This document shows, piece after piece, positions 33,669 through 42,014 of a stretch of 64,000 bases of DNA; the stretch's first letter is position 1, and each line of letters begins with the position of its first letter. The DNA is from Bradyrhizobium roseum. Its GTDB lineage: Bacteria > Pseudomonadota > Alphaproteobacteria > Rhizobiales > Xanthobacteraceae. The translations under genes and the position numbers were made by a program. The notes below the pieces were generated by a model that saw only the letters and a program-made list of their open reading frames with translations, searched no databases and was not told the DNA's origin. The DNA is taken from the NCBI RefSeq assembly GCF_030413175.1, contig NZ_CP129212.1, positions 682,001 to 746,000 on the forward strand. Direction: 5' to 3'.

Positions 33669-34886
33669 ATGAAAAAATCCGCCGGCCTGTACCTCTCGGC
33701 GCGCGAGGCCTCGGCCGAACTCGCGATTTCGCAGGCCACCCTCTACGCCTACGTCAGCCGTGGGCTGATCCGCTCGGAGCCGTCGGAGGATTCCCGCAGC
33801 CACCGCTACCGGGCCGAGGACGTCCGCACGCTGAAGGAGCGGCGCACGCCGGCGCCCGAGCCGCGCGGCATGCGCAGTTTCGACGCCGATCTGCCGATGC
33901 TGGATTCGGCCGTCGGGACCATCACCGAGGACGGCGCGATCTATCGCGGCGTCAACTGCATCGATCTGGCCGAGCGCGACACCCTCGAACACGCCGCGAC
34001 GCTGTTGTGGGACGTCACCGGCGTCGATCCGTTCGAGCAGGACAATTGCCCTGTTGTGTCGGATGAAATGCGCGCTGTCGCCGAGGCCACGAGCAAGGCC
34101 AACGCGATCGATCGCGCGATATCCGTGCTGGCGCTGGCGGCCGCTGCCGACCCGCGCGCCTTCACCCGGGCGCCCGACGGACGCGCGATGGTCGGTGGCC
34201 GCATCGTGCGGCTGGTGGTCGCGACCATGCTGAACGCGAAATCATCGGCAAAACCGCTTCACGTGCAGATCGCACGCGTCTGGGCCCCTGACAACAAGCA
34301 TGCGCCGGACCTGATCCGCCGCGCGCTAGTGCTGCTGGCGGATCACGAACTGAACGCCTCGACCTTCACCGTCCGCTGTGCGGCCTCGACCGGACTCAAC
34401 CTCTTTGACTCCGTGATCGCCGGCCTGGTGGCGCTGAAGGGCCCGAAGCACGGCGGCGCCGGCGTGCTGGCGGCGCAGCTCCTGAAGACGCTGGCGAATG
34501 GCGAGGTCGCTCCCGTAATCCGCGAGCGCGTCGCGCTCGGCGAACGTTTTGCCGGCTTCGGTCACGGCGTCTACAAGCACGGCGATCCCCGCGCGCGGGC
34601 GCTGCTGGCGGCGCTGGCGCGCTGCGGCGCGGACCGCAAGTTCACCCATGAAATCCCCGAGAGCATTGCCGAAGCCACCGGCGAGTTCGTCAATATCGAC
34701 TACGCGCTGGCCGTGCTGGTGCACACGCTCGGCCTGCCCCCCGGCCATGAACTGGTGCTGTTCGCCATGGCGCGGACGGTGGGGTGGATCGCGCATGCCT
34801 GCGAACAATTGCAGCACGGCCGGCTGATCCGGCCCCGCGCGCGCTATGTCGGTCCGGCGCCCGGGCGCGGCCCGGGGCGGGCCTGA
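33669..34886 (+). CDS. Citrate synthase-like protein with N-terminal MerR-type helix-turn-helix
   Basis: A 405-residue fusion. Residues 6-58 form an HTH (LYLSAREASAELAISQATLYAYVSR, written here as spanning 8-31, then HRYRAEDVRTL). A linker rich in Pro/Arg follows, then a citrate synthase fold from about residue 70. His261 (KGPKHGGA), His299 (FGHG) and Asp344 (VNID) are in the catalytic positions. The residue after His299 is Gly, while the partner and most synthases have Arg there. A DNA-binding enzyme or an enzyme-derived sensor is likely. No Shine-Dalgarno is visible before ATG 33669. Confidence 0.85.
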   Translation: MKKSAGLYLSAREASAELAISQATLYAYVSRGLIRSEPSEDSRSHRYRAEDVRTLKERRTPAPEPRGMRSFDADLPMLDSAVGTITEDGAIYRGVNCIDLAERDTLEHAATLLWDVTGVDPFEQDNCPVVSDEMRAVAEATSKANAIDRAISVLALAAAADPRAFTRAPDGRAMVGGRIVRLVVATMLNAKSSAKPLHVQIARVWAPDNKHAPDLIRRALVLLADHELNASTFTVRCAASTGLNLFDSVIAGLVALKGPKHGGAGVLAAQLLKTLANGEVAPVIRERVALGERFAGFGHGVYKHGDPRARALLAALARCGADRKFTHEIPESIAEATGEFVNIDYALAVLVHTLGLPPGHELVLFAMARTVGWIAHACEQLQHGRLIRPRARYVGPAPGRGPGRA

Positions 34887-35528
34887 TCAGGAAGCCTTTG
34901 CGATCCGGCGGCGGCGCAACGCCCAGACGCCGAGGGCCATGATCGCGGCCGCGAACACGGCAAGCATCCACAAATGCTTGCCGACGTGCTGGTGGTGCGG
35001 CAGGCCGGCATAGTGATGCAGGGCCGAGACCGCGAGCACGCCCGGCAGCACATGCGCGCCCGCCCAGGCCAACACCGCGGGAATATTGACGCCGAAGAAC
35101 AGCGCGGGGCGCATCCCGAGCGCGCCCGCCGTGACCGGCACGAAAGCGCGGATCGGAGGCACAAAACGCCCGAAAAACACCGCCAACGTCCCCCAGCGAT
35201 GGAAAAACGCCTCGCTCTGCGCCATTGCGGCGGGATATCTCGCCATCGGCCAGGCATTGAGGATTTCGCGTTGCGCGCGGTGGCCGGTCCAGAACGCCGA
35301 ACCGTCGCCGATCAGGGCGCCTGTGATCGCCGCCGCCAGCACACCCCACAGCGTCAGTTCGCCGCCCGGCACCAGCGCGCTCAGGGCCAGGATGATGGTC
35401 GAGCCCGGCACCAGCGCCCCCACCACGGGGGTGGCCTCGAACAGGGCCGCCATAAATAATGTCAGATAGGCCAGCCACGGGTGGGCGGAAACAAATGCAA
35501 TCACGGGATCAAGGAACGAAGTCACCAT
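34887..35528 (-). CDS. DedA family membrane protein
   Basis: A 213-residue polytopic inner-membrane protein of the DedA/VTT group. Markers are the re-entrant region VVGALVPGSTII, LIGDGSAFWTGHR and the FGRFVPPIRAFVPVTAGA helix-loop with its conserved Arg residues. Homologues help keep membrane potential and flip phospholipids or undecaprenyl phosphate. Its stop directly abuts the HTH-citrate synthase stop (34886/34887), so the two genes are convergent with no spacer. Confidence 0.9.
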   Translation of the reverse strand: MVTSFLDPVIAFVSAHPWLAYLTLFMAALFEATPVVGALVPGSTIILALSALVPGGELTLWGVLAAAITGALIGDGSAFWTGHRAQREILNAWPMARYPAAMAQSEAFFHRWGTLAVFFGRFVPPIRAFVPVTAGALGMRPALFFGVNIPAVLAWAGAHVLPGVLAVSALHHYAGLPHHQHVGKHLWMLAVFAAAIMALGVWALRRRRIAKAS

Positions 35529-35825
35529 CTGCCTTCCGCCAAAGGGGCTAACGCACCAGAGCTATCAAGCCCTGACCACGGCTGAAAGTGCCTGAGAGGC
35601 CCGATTTCAGCCGGCGGGGCACCCAGGTAGGCAAAAGTGCGGCGTGATTCGCAGGGCAGCCCTCCAAAAACCTGATACACAGCCTATCTAGATGATAAGG
35701 CGACGGAACTTTCATTTCGCCGCGGGCTTCTGCCGGCCCGTGCTCTCTGCTAAGTTGACCCAAGCCCCCATCCGCAGCCATTCAACAAATCTGGTTTCGG
35801 GAACGCCCGGGATCTCGGAGGATTG
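35529..35825. other. Divergent gap between dedA and cobS, with a hairpin at 35579-35613
   Basis: A 297-base region between dedA (minus) and cobS (plus). A 9-bp stem CGGCTGAAA/TTTCAGCCG with a 17-base loop lies at 35579-35613, 51 bases ahead of dedA, and would be in its leader. No cobalamin riboswitch box was recognised. A short open frame exists on the minus strand here but lacks a good ribosome site and coherent protein features. Confidence 0.4.
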
Positions 35826-36824
35826 ATGACGACCGCCGCCATGAGCAAAGTTACGCAGCCCGCCGGATTGCCCGACATGAAGGTGTCCGTTCGGCAGGTA
35901 TTTGGAATCGATACTGATCTCGAAGTGCCCGCCTATTCGGAAGTCGATCCGCATGTGCCGGATGTCGATGCTGACTACCGGTTTGACCGCGCCACCACGC
36001 TCGCGATCCTCGCCGGTTTCGCCCACAACCGTCGCGTCATGGTCACCGGCTATCACGGCACCGGCAAGTCGACGCATATCGAACAGGTCGCAGCACGGCT
36101 GAACTGGCCCTGCGTGCGCGTCAACCTCGACAGCCACATCAGCCGTATCGACCTCGTCGGCAAGGACTCGATCGTGGTCCGTGACGGCAAGCAGGTCACT
36201 GAATTCCGCGACGGCATCCTGCCCTGGGCGCTGCAACACAATATCGCGCTTGTGTTCGACGAATATGACGCCGGCCGTCCCGACGTGATGTTCGTGATCC
36301 AGCGCGTGCTGGAAGTCTCTGGCCGCCTGACGCTGCTCGACCAGAACAAGGTGATCAAGCCGCATCCGGCATTCCGGCTGTTCTCGACCGCCAACACGGT
36401 CGGCCTCGGCGATACGTCGGGCCTCTATCACGGCACCCAGCAGATCAACCAGGGCCAGATGGACCGCTGGTCGATCGTCACCACGCTGAATTATCTGGCG
36501 CATGACGAGGAAGTCGAGATCGTGCTCGCGAAGGCCAAGCACTATCGCACGCAGGAAGGCCGCGACATCGTCAACAAGATGGTGCGGCTCGCCGATCTCA
36601 CCCGCAACGCGTTCGCCAATGGCGACCTCTCGACGGTGATGAGCCCGCGCACGGTGATCACCTGGGCCGAGAACGCCGACATCTTCAGCGATATCGGCTT
36701 CGCGTTCCGCGTCACCTTCCTCAACAAGTGCGACGAACTGGAACGGCCGCTGGTGGCCGAATTCTATCAGCGCTGCTTCAATCAGGAGCTGCCCGAGAGC
36801 TCGGTGAACGTGGCGCTGAGCTAG
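35826..36824 (+). CDS. cobS: Cobaltochelatase ATPase subunit CobS
   Basis: AAA+ subunit of the aerobic CobNST chelatase that inserts cobalt into hydrogenobyrinate a,c-diamide. The 332-residue protein has Walker A GYHGTGKS (75-82), Walker [10 protein letters not shown] (about 138-146), the sensor [14 protein letters not shown], and a conserved C-terminus ([18 protein letters not shown]). ATG at 35826 follows GGAGGATTG; an earlier TTG at 35823 is possible. cobT lies about 1 kb downstream; usually the two are adjacent, and here an insertion divides them. Confidence 0.95.
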   Translation: MTTAAMSKVTQPAGLPDMKVSVRQVFGIDTDLEVPAYSEVDPHVPDVDADYRFDRATTLAILAGFAHNRRVMVTGYHGTGKSTHIEQVAARLNWPCVRVNLDSHISRIDLVGKDSIVVRDGKQVTEFRDGILPWALQHNIALVFDEYDAGRPDVMFVIQRVLEVSGRLTLLDQNKVIKPHPAFRLFSTANTVGLGDTSGLYHGTQQINQGQMDRWSIVTTLNYLAHDEEVEIVLAKAKHYRTQEGRDIVNKMVRLADLTRNAFANGDLSTVMSPRTVITWAENADIFSDIGFAFRVTFLNKCDELERPLVAEFYQRCFNQELPESSVNVALS

Positions 36825-36835
36825 CGGTCGTCCCG

Positions 36836-37246
36836 GTGGAAGTCCGGATCGAGACGACTTACGGCGCGACGAAAAAATTCGTTGCAGCCGGTCTCGAGGC
36901 CTTCAATTGTGAGCATCAGGCGGGCAGTCCGCCGAAATCGTTCGCGGTCACAGTGAGGGAGAACGAAACTGTTCGAGGCGGTTTGGTCGCCGAAGGTGTC
37001 GGCCATTGGATGGTCTTCACTCTGCTGTGGGTGGAGGAGCGATATCGTCGCCGCGGCTTTGGAGCCTGATTGCTTCGCGCTGCGGAAGCTGAGTCGAAAA
37101 ACAGGGGTGCAGTTGGTGTTCTCGTCGATACCTATTCGTTTCAGGCGCCGGCCTTCTACAGGAAGAACGGCTACGCGGCCTACGGGCAGGTTGACGATTT
37201 TCCCGAAGCCGGAATGATCTGGTTCCGATTCAAGAAAGCGCTCTGA
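36836..37246 (+). pseudogene. GNAT acetyltransferase interrupted by an in-frame stop
   Basis: A 137-codon frame reads as a GNAT N-acetyltransferase except for TGA at 37067-37069, directly after the acetyl-CoA motif RYRRRGFGA. Before it: VRIETTYGATKKFVAAGLEAFN and VAEGVGHWMVFTLLWVEE. After it, in the same frame: LLRAAEAES, DTYSFQAPAFYRKNGYAAYG and IWFRFKKAL, a classic GNAT ending. The missing codon is usually Arg or similar, and CGA to TGA is a single transition. GTG at 36836 is the likely old start, 11 bases after cobS. Recent decay, a sequencing error, or readthrough are all possible. Confidence 0.8.
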
Positions 37247-37287
37247 TCGATTGGCACCGTTGGATTCTGCAAAAGAAAGCGAATGCG

Positions 37288-37791
37288 ATGAGCACGACGA
37301 CCAGCAAGGTCCGTCCCGGATCGAACGAAACATCGACCGCGTCCGCCCGCTACGAGGACGATCTCTACGGCTGGGTCGAGGCTCAGGTCGCGCTGCTGAA
37401 GGCCGGTCGGCTGGCCGAAGTCGACGCGGAGAATATAGCTGAGGAACTGGCGGACGTGGGGCACGATCAGTACGACAAACTGGAAAGTGCGTTGAGCATC
37501 CTGATGATGCACCTTTTGAAATGGGACCATCAACCGACGCATCGATCGCGAAGTTGGTTGAATACTGTGCACGAGCAGCGGAAACGGATTGCGCGCGTCC
37601 TGCGCAAGAACCCGAGCCTCAAGTCGCGCATTCCAGAGGCGACAGAAGAGGGGTATGAGGATGCGCGGGACAACGCTGCGGCCGAAACCGGGATCGCTAA
37701 AAAGCTCTTCCCGAAAGTCTGCCCTTATGACTGGTCCGTTATTACGACGCGTGTCATCGAATTTGACGATCTCCGGTCGCCGGAAGAATAA
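37288..37791 (+). CDS. DUF29 family protein with cobT-like N-terminus
   Basis: A 167-residue protein. From about residue 21 it is a DUF29 domain (ARYEDDLYGWVEAQVALLKAGR, ENIAEELADVG, MMHLLKWDHQP, WSVITTRVIEF), function unknown. The first 18 residues (MSTTTSKVRPGSNETSTA) are extra for DUF29 and resemble the first 18 of the downstream cobT product ([18 protein letters not shown]); 38 of the first 54 bases are identical. The gene probably captured a cobT 5' end. It lies in the insert between cobS and cobT, with base composition a little lower in GC than its neighbours. Confidence 0.85.
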   Translation: MSTTTSKVRPGSNETSTASARYEDDLYGWVEAQVALLKAGRLAEVDAENIAEELADVGHDQYDKLESALSILMMHLLKWDHQPTHRSRSWLNTVHEQRKRIARVLRKNPSLKSRIPEATEEGYEDARDNAAAETGIAKKLFPKVCPYDWSVITTRVIEFDDLRSPEE

Positions 37792-37818
37792 CATGCTGCT
37801 GGAGCTTCGGGCGATCCC

Positions 37819-39717
37819 ATGACCACCTCCAACTCCAAATTCCGTACCGGATCCAAGGAAGCGCCGACCGAGCCGTTCAAGCGCGCGGTGACCTCCTGTT
37901 TGCGCGCGATCGCCAAGGCGCCGGAACTCGACGTGACGTTCGCGGCCGAACGTCCCGGGCTCGCGCCCGGCAAGGCGCGGCTGCCGGAGCCCGCCCGCAA
38001 GATGACCCGGCGGGATGCTGCGATCGTGCGCGGCCACGCCGATTCGATCGCGCTCAAGCTCGCCTGCCACGATCCCAAGGTGCACCGCAAGCTGATGCCG
38101 GGAAACCCGCAGGCGCGCGGCGTGTTCGAGGCGGTGGAGCAGGCGCGCGTCGAGGCGATCGGTTCGCGCCGGATGGCGGGGGTCGCGAAAAACCTGACCG
38201 CGATGCTCGACGATCATTTTCACCGCGGCAAGTATGACGAGATCACCGACCGCGCCGACGCGCCGTTGTCGGATGCGCTGGCGATGCTGGTGCGCGAGCG
38301 TCTGACGGGGCTGGCGCCGCCGGCGGCGGCGAAGAAGATGGTCGATCTCTGGCGGCCGGCGCTGGAAGACAAGATCGGCGCCCGGCTCGACCAGCTCAGC
38401 CGCGTCACCGAGGACCAGGCCAAGTTCGGCGATCTCGTGCATGACCTGCTGTCGGCGCTCGACCTCGGCGACGACCGCGATGCGGACGCCGATGATGACG
38501 AGAACGACGAGAACCAGGATGGCGAGAACGATCAGTCCGGCGCCGAGGGTTCGCCCGATTCCGATGCCGCGCAGGAAATGAGCGCCGATCAGGCGCAAGC
38601 CTCCACCGACGAAATGTCGGAGAGCGCGATGGAAAGCGCACAGGCCTCCACGTCCGACACGTTCGACGACGGCGAACTCGGCGACGACGAGACGCCGGGT
38701 GAGGCGACGCGACCGAATTCGCGCGGCGCCAACGAGCCGCGTGGGCCGGAATATCACGCCTTTGCGCCAAAATTCGACGAGGTGATTGCGGCCGAAGATC
38801 TCTGCGATCACGACGAACTGGAGCGCCTGCGCAGCTATCTCGACAAGCAGCTCGCACACCTGCAGGGCATCGTCGCGCGGCTCGCCAACCGGCTGCAGCG
38901 CCGACTGATGGCGCAGCAGAACCGCGCCTGGGAGTTCGATCTCGAGGAAGGCATCCTCGATCCGGCGCGGCTGTCGCGCGTCGTCACGGATCCCTATCAT
39001 CCGCTGTCCTTCATGCATGAGAAGGAAGCGACCTTCCGCGACACCGTGGTGACGCTGCTGCTCGACAATTCCGGTTCGATGCGCGGCCGCCCCATTACGG
39101 TGGCGGCGACCTGTGCCGACATTCTCGCGCGTACGCTGGAGCGCTGCGGCGTCAAGGTCGAGATTCTCGGCTTTACCACCCGTGCCTGGAAGGGCGGGCA
39201 GTCGCGCGAGGCGTGGCTGGCCGCTGGTAAACCGGCCAATCCCGGCCGCCTCAACGATCTCCGCCACATCATCTACAAGTCGGCCGACGCGCCCTGGCGG
39301 CGCGCGCGCAAGAATCTCGGGTTGATGATGCGCGAAGGCTTGTTGAAGGAAAACATCGACGGCGAGGCGCTCGACTGGGCGCACAAGCGGCTGCTCGGCC
39401 GGCCCGAACAGCGCAAGATCCTGATGATGATCTCGGACGGTGCGCCGGTCGACGATTCCACGCTGTCGGTCAATCCCGGCAACTACCTCGAACGGCATCT
39501 GCGCCACATCATCGAGGAGATCGAGACCCGTTCGCCGGTCGAACTGATCGCGATCGGCATCGGCCACGACGTTACGCGCTACTATCGCCGCGCTGTCACC
39601 ATCGTCGATGCCGAAGAACTCGGCGGCGCGATCACCGAAAAGCTCGCCGAACTGTTCAGCGAGACCCATGTCGCCGCGCCCACCACGGGCCGCCGGCCGC
39701 GCCGGCTGCATTCGTGA
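37819..39717 (+). CDS. cobT: Cobaltochelatase subunit CobT
   Basis: Partner of CobS and CobN in aerobic cobalt insertion for vitamin B12. The 632-residue protein has an N-terminal alpha-helical region, a very acidic low-complexity linker (about 215-300, rich in D/E/S/A/Q) and a C-terminal von Willebrand A domain with MIDAS motif DNSGSMRG. Later segments [14 protein letters not shown] and [12 protein letters not shown] are characteristic. It is preceded by an insert that separates it from cobS and is followed 4 bases later by a phytase-like gene. Confidence 0.95.
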   Translation: MTTSNSKFRTGSKEAPTEPFKRAVTSCLRAIAKAPELDVTFAAERPGLAPGKARLPEPARKMTRRDAAIVRGHADSIALKLACHDPKVHRKLMPGNPQARGVFEAVEQARVEAIGSRRMAGVAKNLTAMLDDHFHRGKYDEITDRADAPLSDALAMLVRERLTGLAPPAAAKKMVDLWRPALEDKIGARLDQLSRVTEDQAKFGDLVHDLLSALDLGDDRDADADDDENDENQDGENDQSGAEGSPDSDAAQEMSADQAQASTDEMSESAMESAQASTSDTFDDGELGDDETPGEATRPNSRGANEPRGPEYHAFAPKFDEVIAAEDLCDHDELERLRSYLDKQLAHLQGIVARLANRLQRRLMAQQNRAWEFDLEEGILDPARLSRVVTDPYHPLSFMHEKEATFRDTVVTLLLDNSGSMRGRPITVAATCADILARTLERCGVKVEILGFTTRAWKGGQSREAWLAAGKPANPGRLNDLRHIIYKSADAPWRRARKNLGLMMREGLLKENIDGEALDWAHKRLLGRPEQRKILMMISDGAPVDDSTLSVNPGNYLERHLRHIIEEIETRSPVELIAIGIGHDVTRYYRRAVTIVDAEELGGAITEKLAELFSETHVAAPTTGRRPRRLHS

Positions 39718-39721
39718 GAGC

Positions 39722-40792
39722 ATGCGCACGCCGATAGGCCGCCGCTGGCTGTTGACGTATGCGGCGGCGGGGCTTTCGGTGGCTGCTGTCCCCGGGGTGG
39801 CGCTGGCGCAAACGGCCGTGCAGCGGCCACCGAAGCCGGCCGTCCCGGACGAATTCGCGGTCACCGCGCCGGTTTCGATCGAGGTCAATGCCCGGCCGCT
39901 GCCCTCCTTCGACACCCGCGACCGCTCGCGTGCGCGGTTCGGCCAACTCGAATACCGTAGCGGGCTGATCCTGACCTCGCGGTTTCGCGGTTTTGGCGGA
40001 TTGTCCGGCCTGCGGCTCGACACGAAGGGCGAGCGCGTCATCGCGATCAGCGACAAGGGCGGCTGGTTCACCGGCCGTATCCTCTACAAGGGCCGCGACA
40101 TGATCGGGCTCGACGACGTCGAGGCCTCGCCGATGCTGGGCCCCGACGGCAAGCCGATCACCTCGCGTGGCTGGTTCGATACCGAGGCGCTCGCGCTCGA
40201 CGGTTCGCTGGCCTATGTCGGCATCGAGCGCGCCAACCAGTTGCTGCGCTTCGATTTCGCCAAGGGTTTTACCCGGGCGCTGGCCGAAACCGTGCCGCTG
40301 CCGCCGGCGGCGCGCAGGCTGCCACACAACAAGGGCATCGAGGCGCTGGTGGCCGTGCCGAAGAACCTGCCCTTGGCGGGGACGTTGATCGCGCTCTCCG
40401 AACGCGGCCTTGACGCCCAAGGCAATATTCTGGGCTTTCTGATCGGCGGGAAGTCGCCCGGGCAGTTTTCGATCCGCCGTACCGAGAATTTCGATATCAG
40501 CGACGCGGTGTTGCTGCCAACCGGCGCGCTGTTGATCCTGGAGCGCAAATTCTCCTGGCTCGGCGGCGTCGGCATCCGCATCCGCCGCGTCGCGCTTGCC
40601 TCCGTCGTCCCGGGTGCCGTCATCGACGGGCCTTCGATCTTCGAGGCCGATCTCGGCGATGAAATCGACAACATGGAAGGCATCGATGCCCATGTCACTC
40701 CGGAGGGCGACACCGTGCTGACGCTGATCTCGGATGACAATTTCTCGCTGATCCAGCGTAATCTGCTGCTGCAATTCACGCTGGTGGAGTAG
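39722..40792 (+). CDS. Secreted esterase-like activity of phytase family protein
   Basis: A 356-residue exported protein. A signal peptide runs through residues 1 to about 29 (RRWLLTYAAAGLSVAAVPGVALA). The mature part matches the phytase-like esterase family (PF13449-type), with repeated beta-strand blocks: GFGGLSGLRLDTKGERVIAIS, GWFDTEALALDGSLAYVGIE and DIDNMEGIDAH-like text near the C-terminus. A beta-propeller phosphatase or esterase is expected. It starts 4 bases after cobT, so it is cotranscribed; such a gene follows cobT in related genomes, with no known link to B12. Confidence 0.82.
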   Translation: MRTPIGRRWLLTYAAAGLSVAAVPGVALAQTAVQRPPKPAVPDEFAVTAPVSIEVNARPLPSFDTRDRSRARFGQLEYRSGLILTSRFRGFGGLSGLRLDTKGERVIAISDKGGWFTGRILYKGRDMIGLDDVEASPMLGPDGKPITSRGWFDTEALALDGSLAYVGIERANQLLRFDFAKGFTRALAETVPLPPAARRLPHNKGIEALVAVPKNLPLAGTLIALSERGLDAQGNILGFLIGGKSPGQFSIRRTENFDISDAVLLPTGALLILERKFSWLGGVGIRIRRVALASVVPGAVIDGPSIFEADLGDEIDNMEGIDAHVTPEGDTVLTLISDDNFSLIQRNLLLQFTLVE

Positions 40793-40793
40793 C

Positions 40794-40805
40794 GGGGGGG
40801 GGGGG
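40794..40805. repeat. 12-base G homopolymer
   Basis: An uninterrupted run of 12 G (40794-40805) begins one base after the phytase-like stop codon and lies 51 bases before the TctC start. Runs of this size slip during replication and can vary in length between cells. It is outside coding sequence, so any effect would be on the spacing of a promoter for the TctC gene. It may also be an assembly uncertainty. Confidence 0.7.
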
Positions 40806-40856
40806 TAATAACGGAACGGTTCTTGCAGCGCTCCAGGCGATGAAACGGAGCTTTTG

Positions 40857-41840
40857 ATGAACAAGTCTCTTCGCGTTATTTGCGTATTTCTCAGCTTTTG
40901 GGCAGTCGTTACCGCCCCCGCCGCACAGGCGCAAACCCAGCCAACGGGTTGGCCGACGCGGCTGATCAAGGCGACCATTCCGTTCGGCGCGGGCAGCGCG
41001 GCCGACGTGGTGCCGCGGCTGGTGTTCGAGCGTCTCGCAGTCGAGCTCGGTCAATCGATCGTGATCGAAAACCGCGCCGGCGGCGGCGGCATGGTCGGTT
41101 CGGCGCTGGTCGCGAAATCCGATCCCGACGGCTACAGCCTTCTCGCCCAGTCGTCGGCGCTGACGATCGCACCGGCGATCTTTCCGAGTGCGACCTTTGA
41201 CCCCACCCGCGACCTCGCCTCCGTGTTCATGATCGGATCCAGCGCCAACGTGATGATCGTGCCGAAGGAGCGGCCCTGGAAGACCATCCAGGACTTCATC
41301 GCCGACGCCAAGGCCAAGCCCGGCTCGATCTCGTTCGGTTCGGTCGGCATCGGCAGCGCCGTGCATATCTCGAGCGAAAAATTCCGCTTCGCTGCCGGGA
41401 TTGAAGCCACGCATGTGCCGTATCGCGCCGGCCCGGAAGTGATCGCCGACATCCTCGGTGGGCGGATCGACCTGTATTTCTGCCCGCTGGCGACCGCGCT
41501 GCCGCTGATCCGCGAGGGCCAGGTCCGCGCGCTGGTGGTCTCGACGGCCAAGCGCGTCGCCGAACTGCCCGACGTGCCGACGCCGGTCGAGATCGGGTTG
41601 AAGGACGCCGACAGCAACATCTGGTTCGGTGTGCTCGCGCCGGCCAAGACGCCGCGCGAGATCGTCGAAAAACTGTACGCGGCGAGCGAGAAGGTGCTGG
41701 CCGATCCGGCGATGCAGGCGAGCCTGAAAAAGCTCGGCCTCGAACCGATGCCGATGAAGCCGGCCGAGATGGACGACCTTCTCAAGCGCGAGATGGCGGC
41801 GAATCTGGAGCTGATCAAGGCTGCGGGCATCAAGCCGTAG
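40857..41840 (+). CDS. Tripartite tricarboxylate transporter substrate-binding protein (TctC/Bug family), orphan
   Basis: A 327-residue periplasmic binding protein. Residues 1 to about 26 are a signal peptide (VICVFLSFWAVVTAPAAQAQ). The Bug signatures IPFGAGSAADVVPR, ENRAGGGGMVGSALVAKSDPDGY and HVPYRAGPEVIADILGG follow. No TctA or TctB membrane genes are nearby, which is common for the greatly expanded Bug family. Ligand is probably a carboxylate or amide but is unknown. ATG at 40857 follows ACGGAG; a TTG 3 bases earlier is less likely. Confidence 0.9.
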   Translation: MNKSLRVICVFLSFWAVVTAPAAQAQTQPTGWPTRLIKATIPFGAGSAADVVPRLVFERLAVELGQSIVIENRAGGGGMVGSALVAKSDPDGYSLLAQSSALTIAPAIFPSATFDPTRDLASVFMIGSSANVMIVPKERPWKTIQDFIADAKAKPGSISFGSVGIGSAVHISSEKFRFAAGIEATHVPYRAGPEVIADILGGRIDLYFCPLATALPLIREGQVRALVVSTAKRVAELPDVPTPVEIGLKDADSNIWFGVLAPAKTPREIVEKLYAASEKVLADPAMQASLKKLGLEPMPMKPAEMDDLLKREMAANLELIKAAGIKP

Positions 41841-41923
41841 GGGAGGGTTGCGCTCCCGGCGGCTGGAGGGGAGGGAAGCGGCTCGACCATGATGCGATCC
41901 GAAGAAGTCGCATCTATTTGTTT

Positions 41924-41972
41924 GAGCATGATCTTTTCGAAAAACCGGTTTCCACTTTTTCGGATCATGCTC
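41924..41972. repeat. Palindromic repeat, family D (GAGCATGATC ends)
   Basis: A 49-base element with 10-base inverted arms GAGCATGATC (41924-41933) and GATCATGCTC (41963-41972). The centre includes the half-palindrome AACCGGTTTCC. This sequence is recognisable as a very frequent intergenic repeat in Rhizobiales. It sits between the TctC gene and the OYE-type gene, in a gap of 174 bases that has nothing else distinctive. Confidence 0.75.
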
Positions 41973-42014
41973 TAGCATCGCGGCCAGCTTCCCTCCGGTC
42001 CGGATCCCATTCCC

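Noticed and set aside
35529..35640. Minus-strand text with CTCTCAGGCA-like sequence, reminiscent of part of a glycine riboswitch
   Set aside because: Only one short piece fits; the other conserved aptamer blocks are missing, and dedA is not a usual target. Only a hairpin was kept.
34887..36824. Cobalamin riboswitch before cobS
   Set aside because: No B12-box-like conserved core was seen in the gap, although such control would be reasonable for cob genes.
37180..40071. A 963-codon open frame on the minus strand opposite cobT and its flanks
   Set aside because: Very long, but it mirrors the codon bias of a GC-rich plus-strand gene; no ribosome site, domain or sensible composition. The true genes on the plus strand explain the lack of stops.
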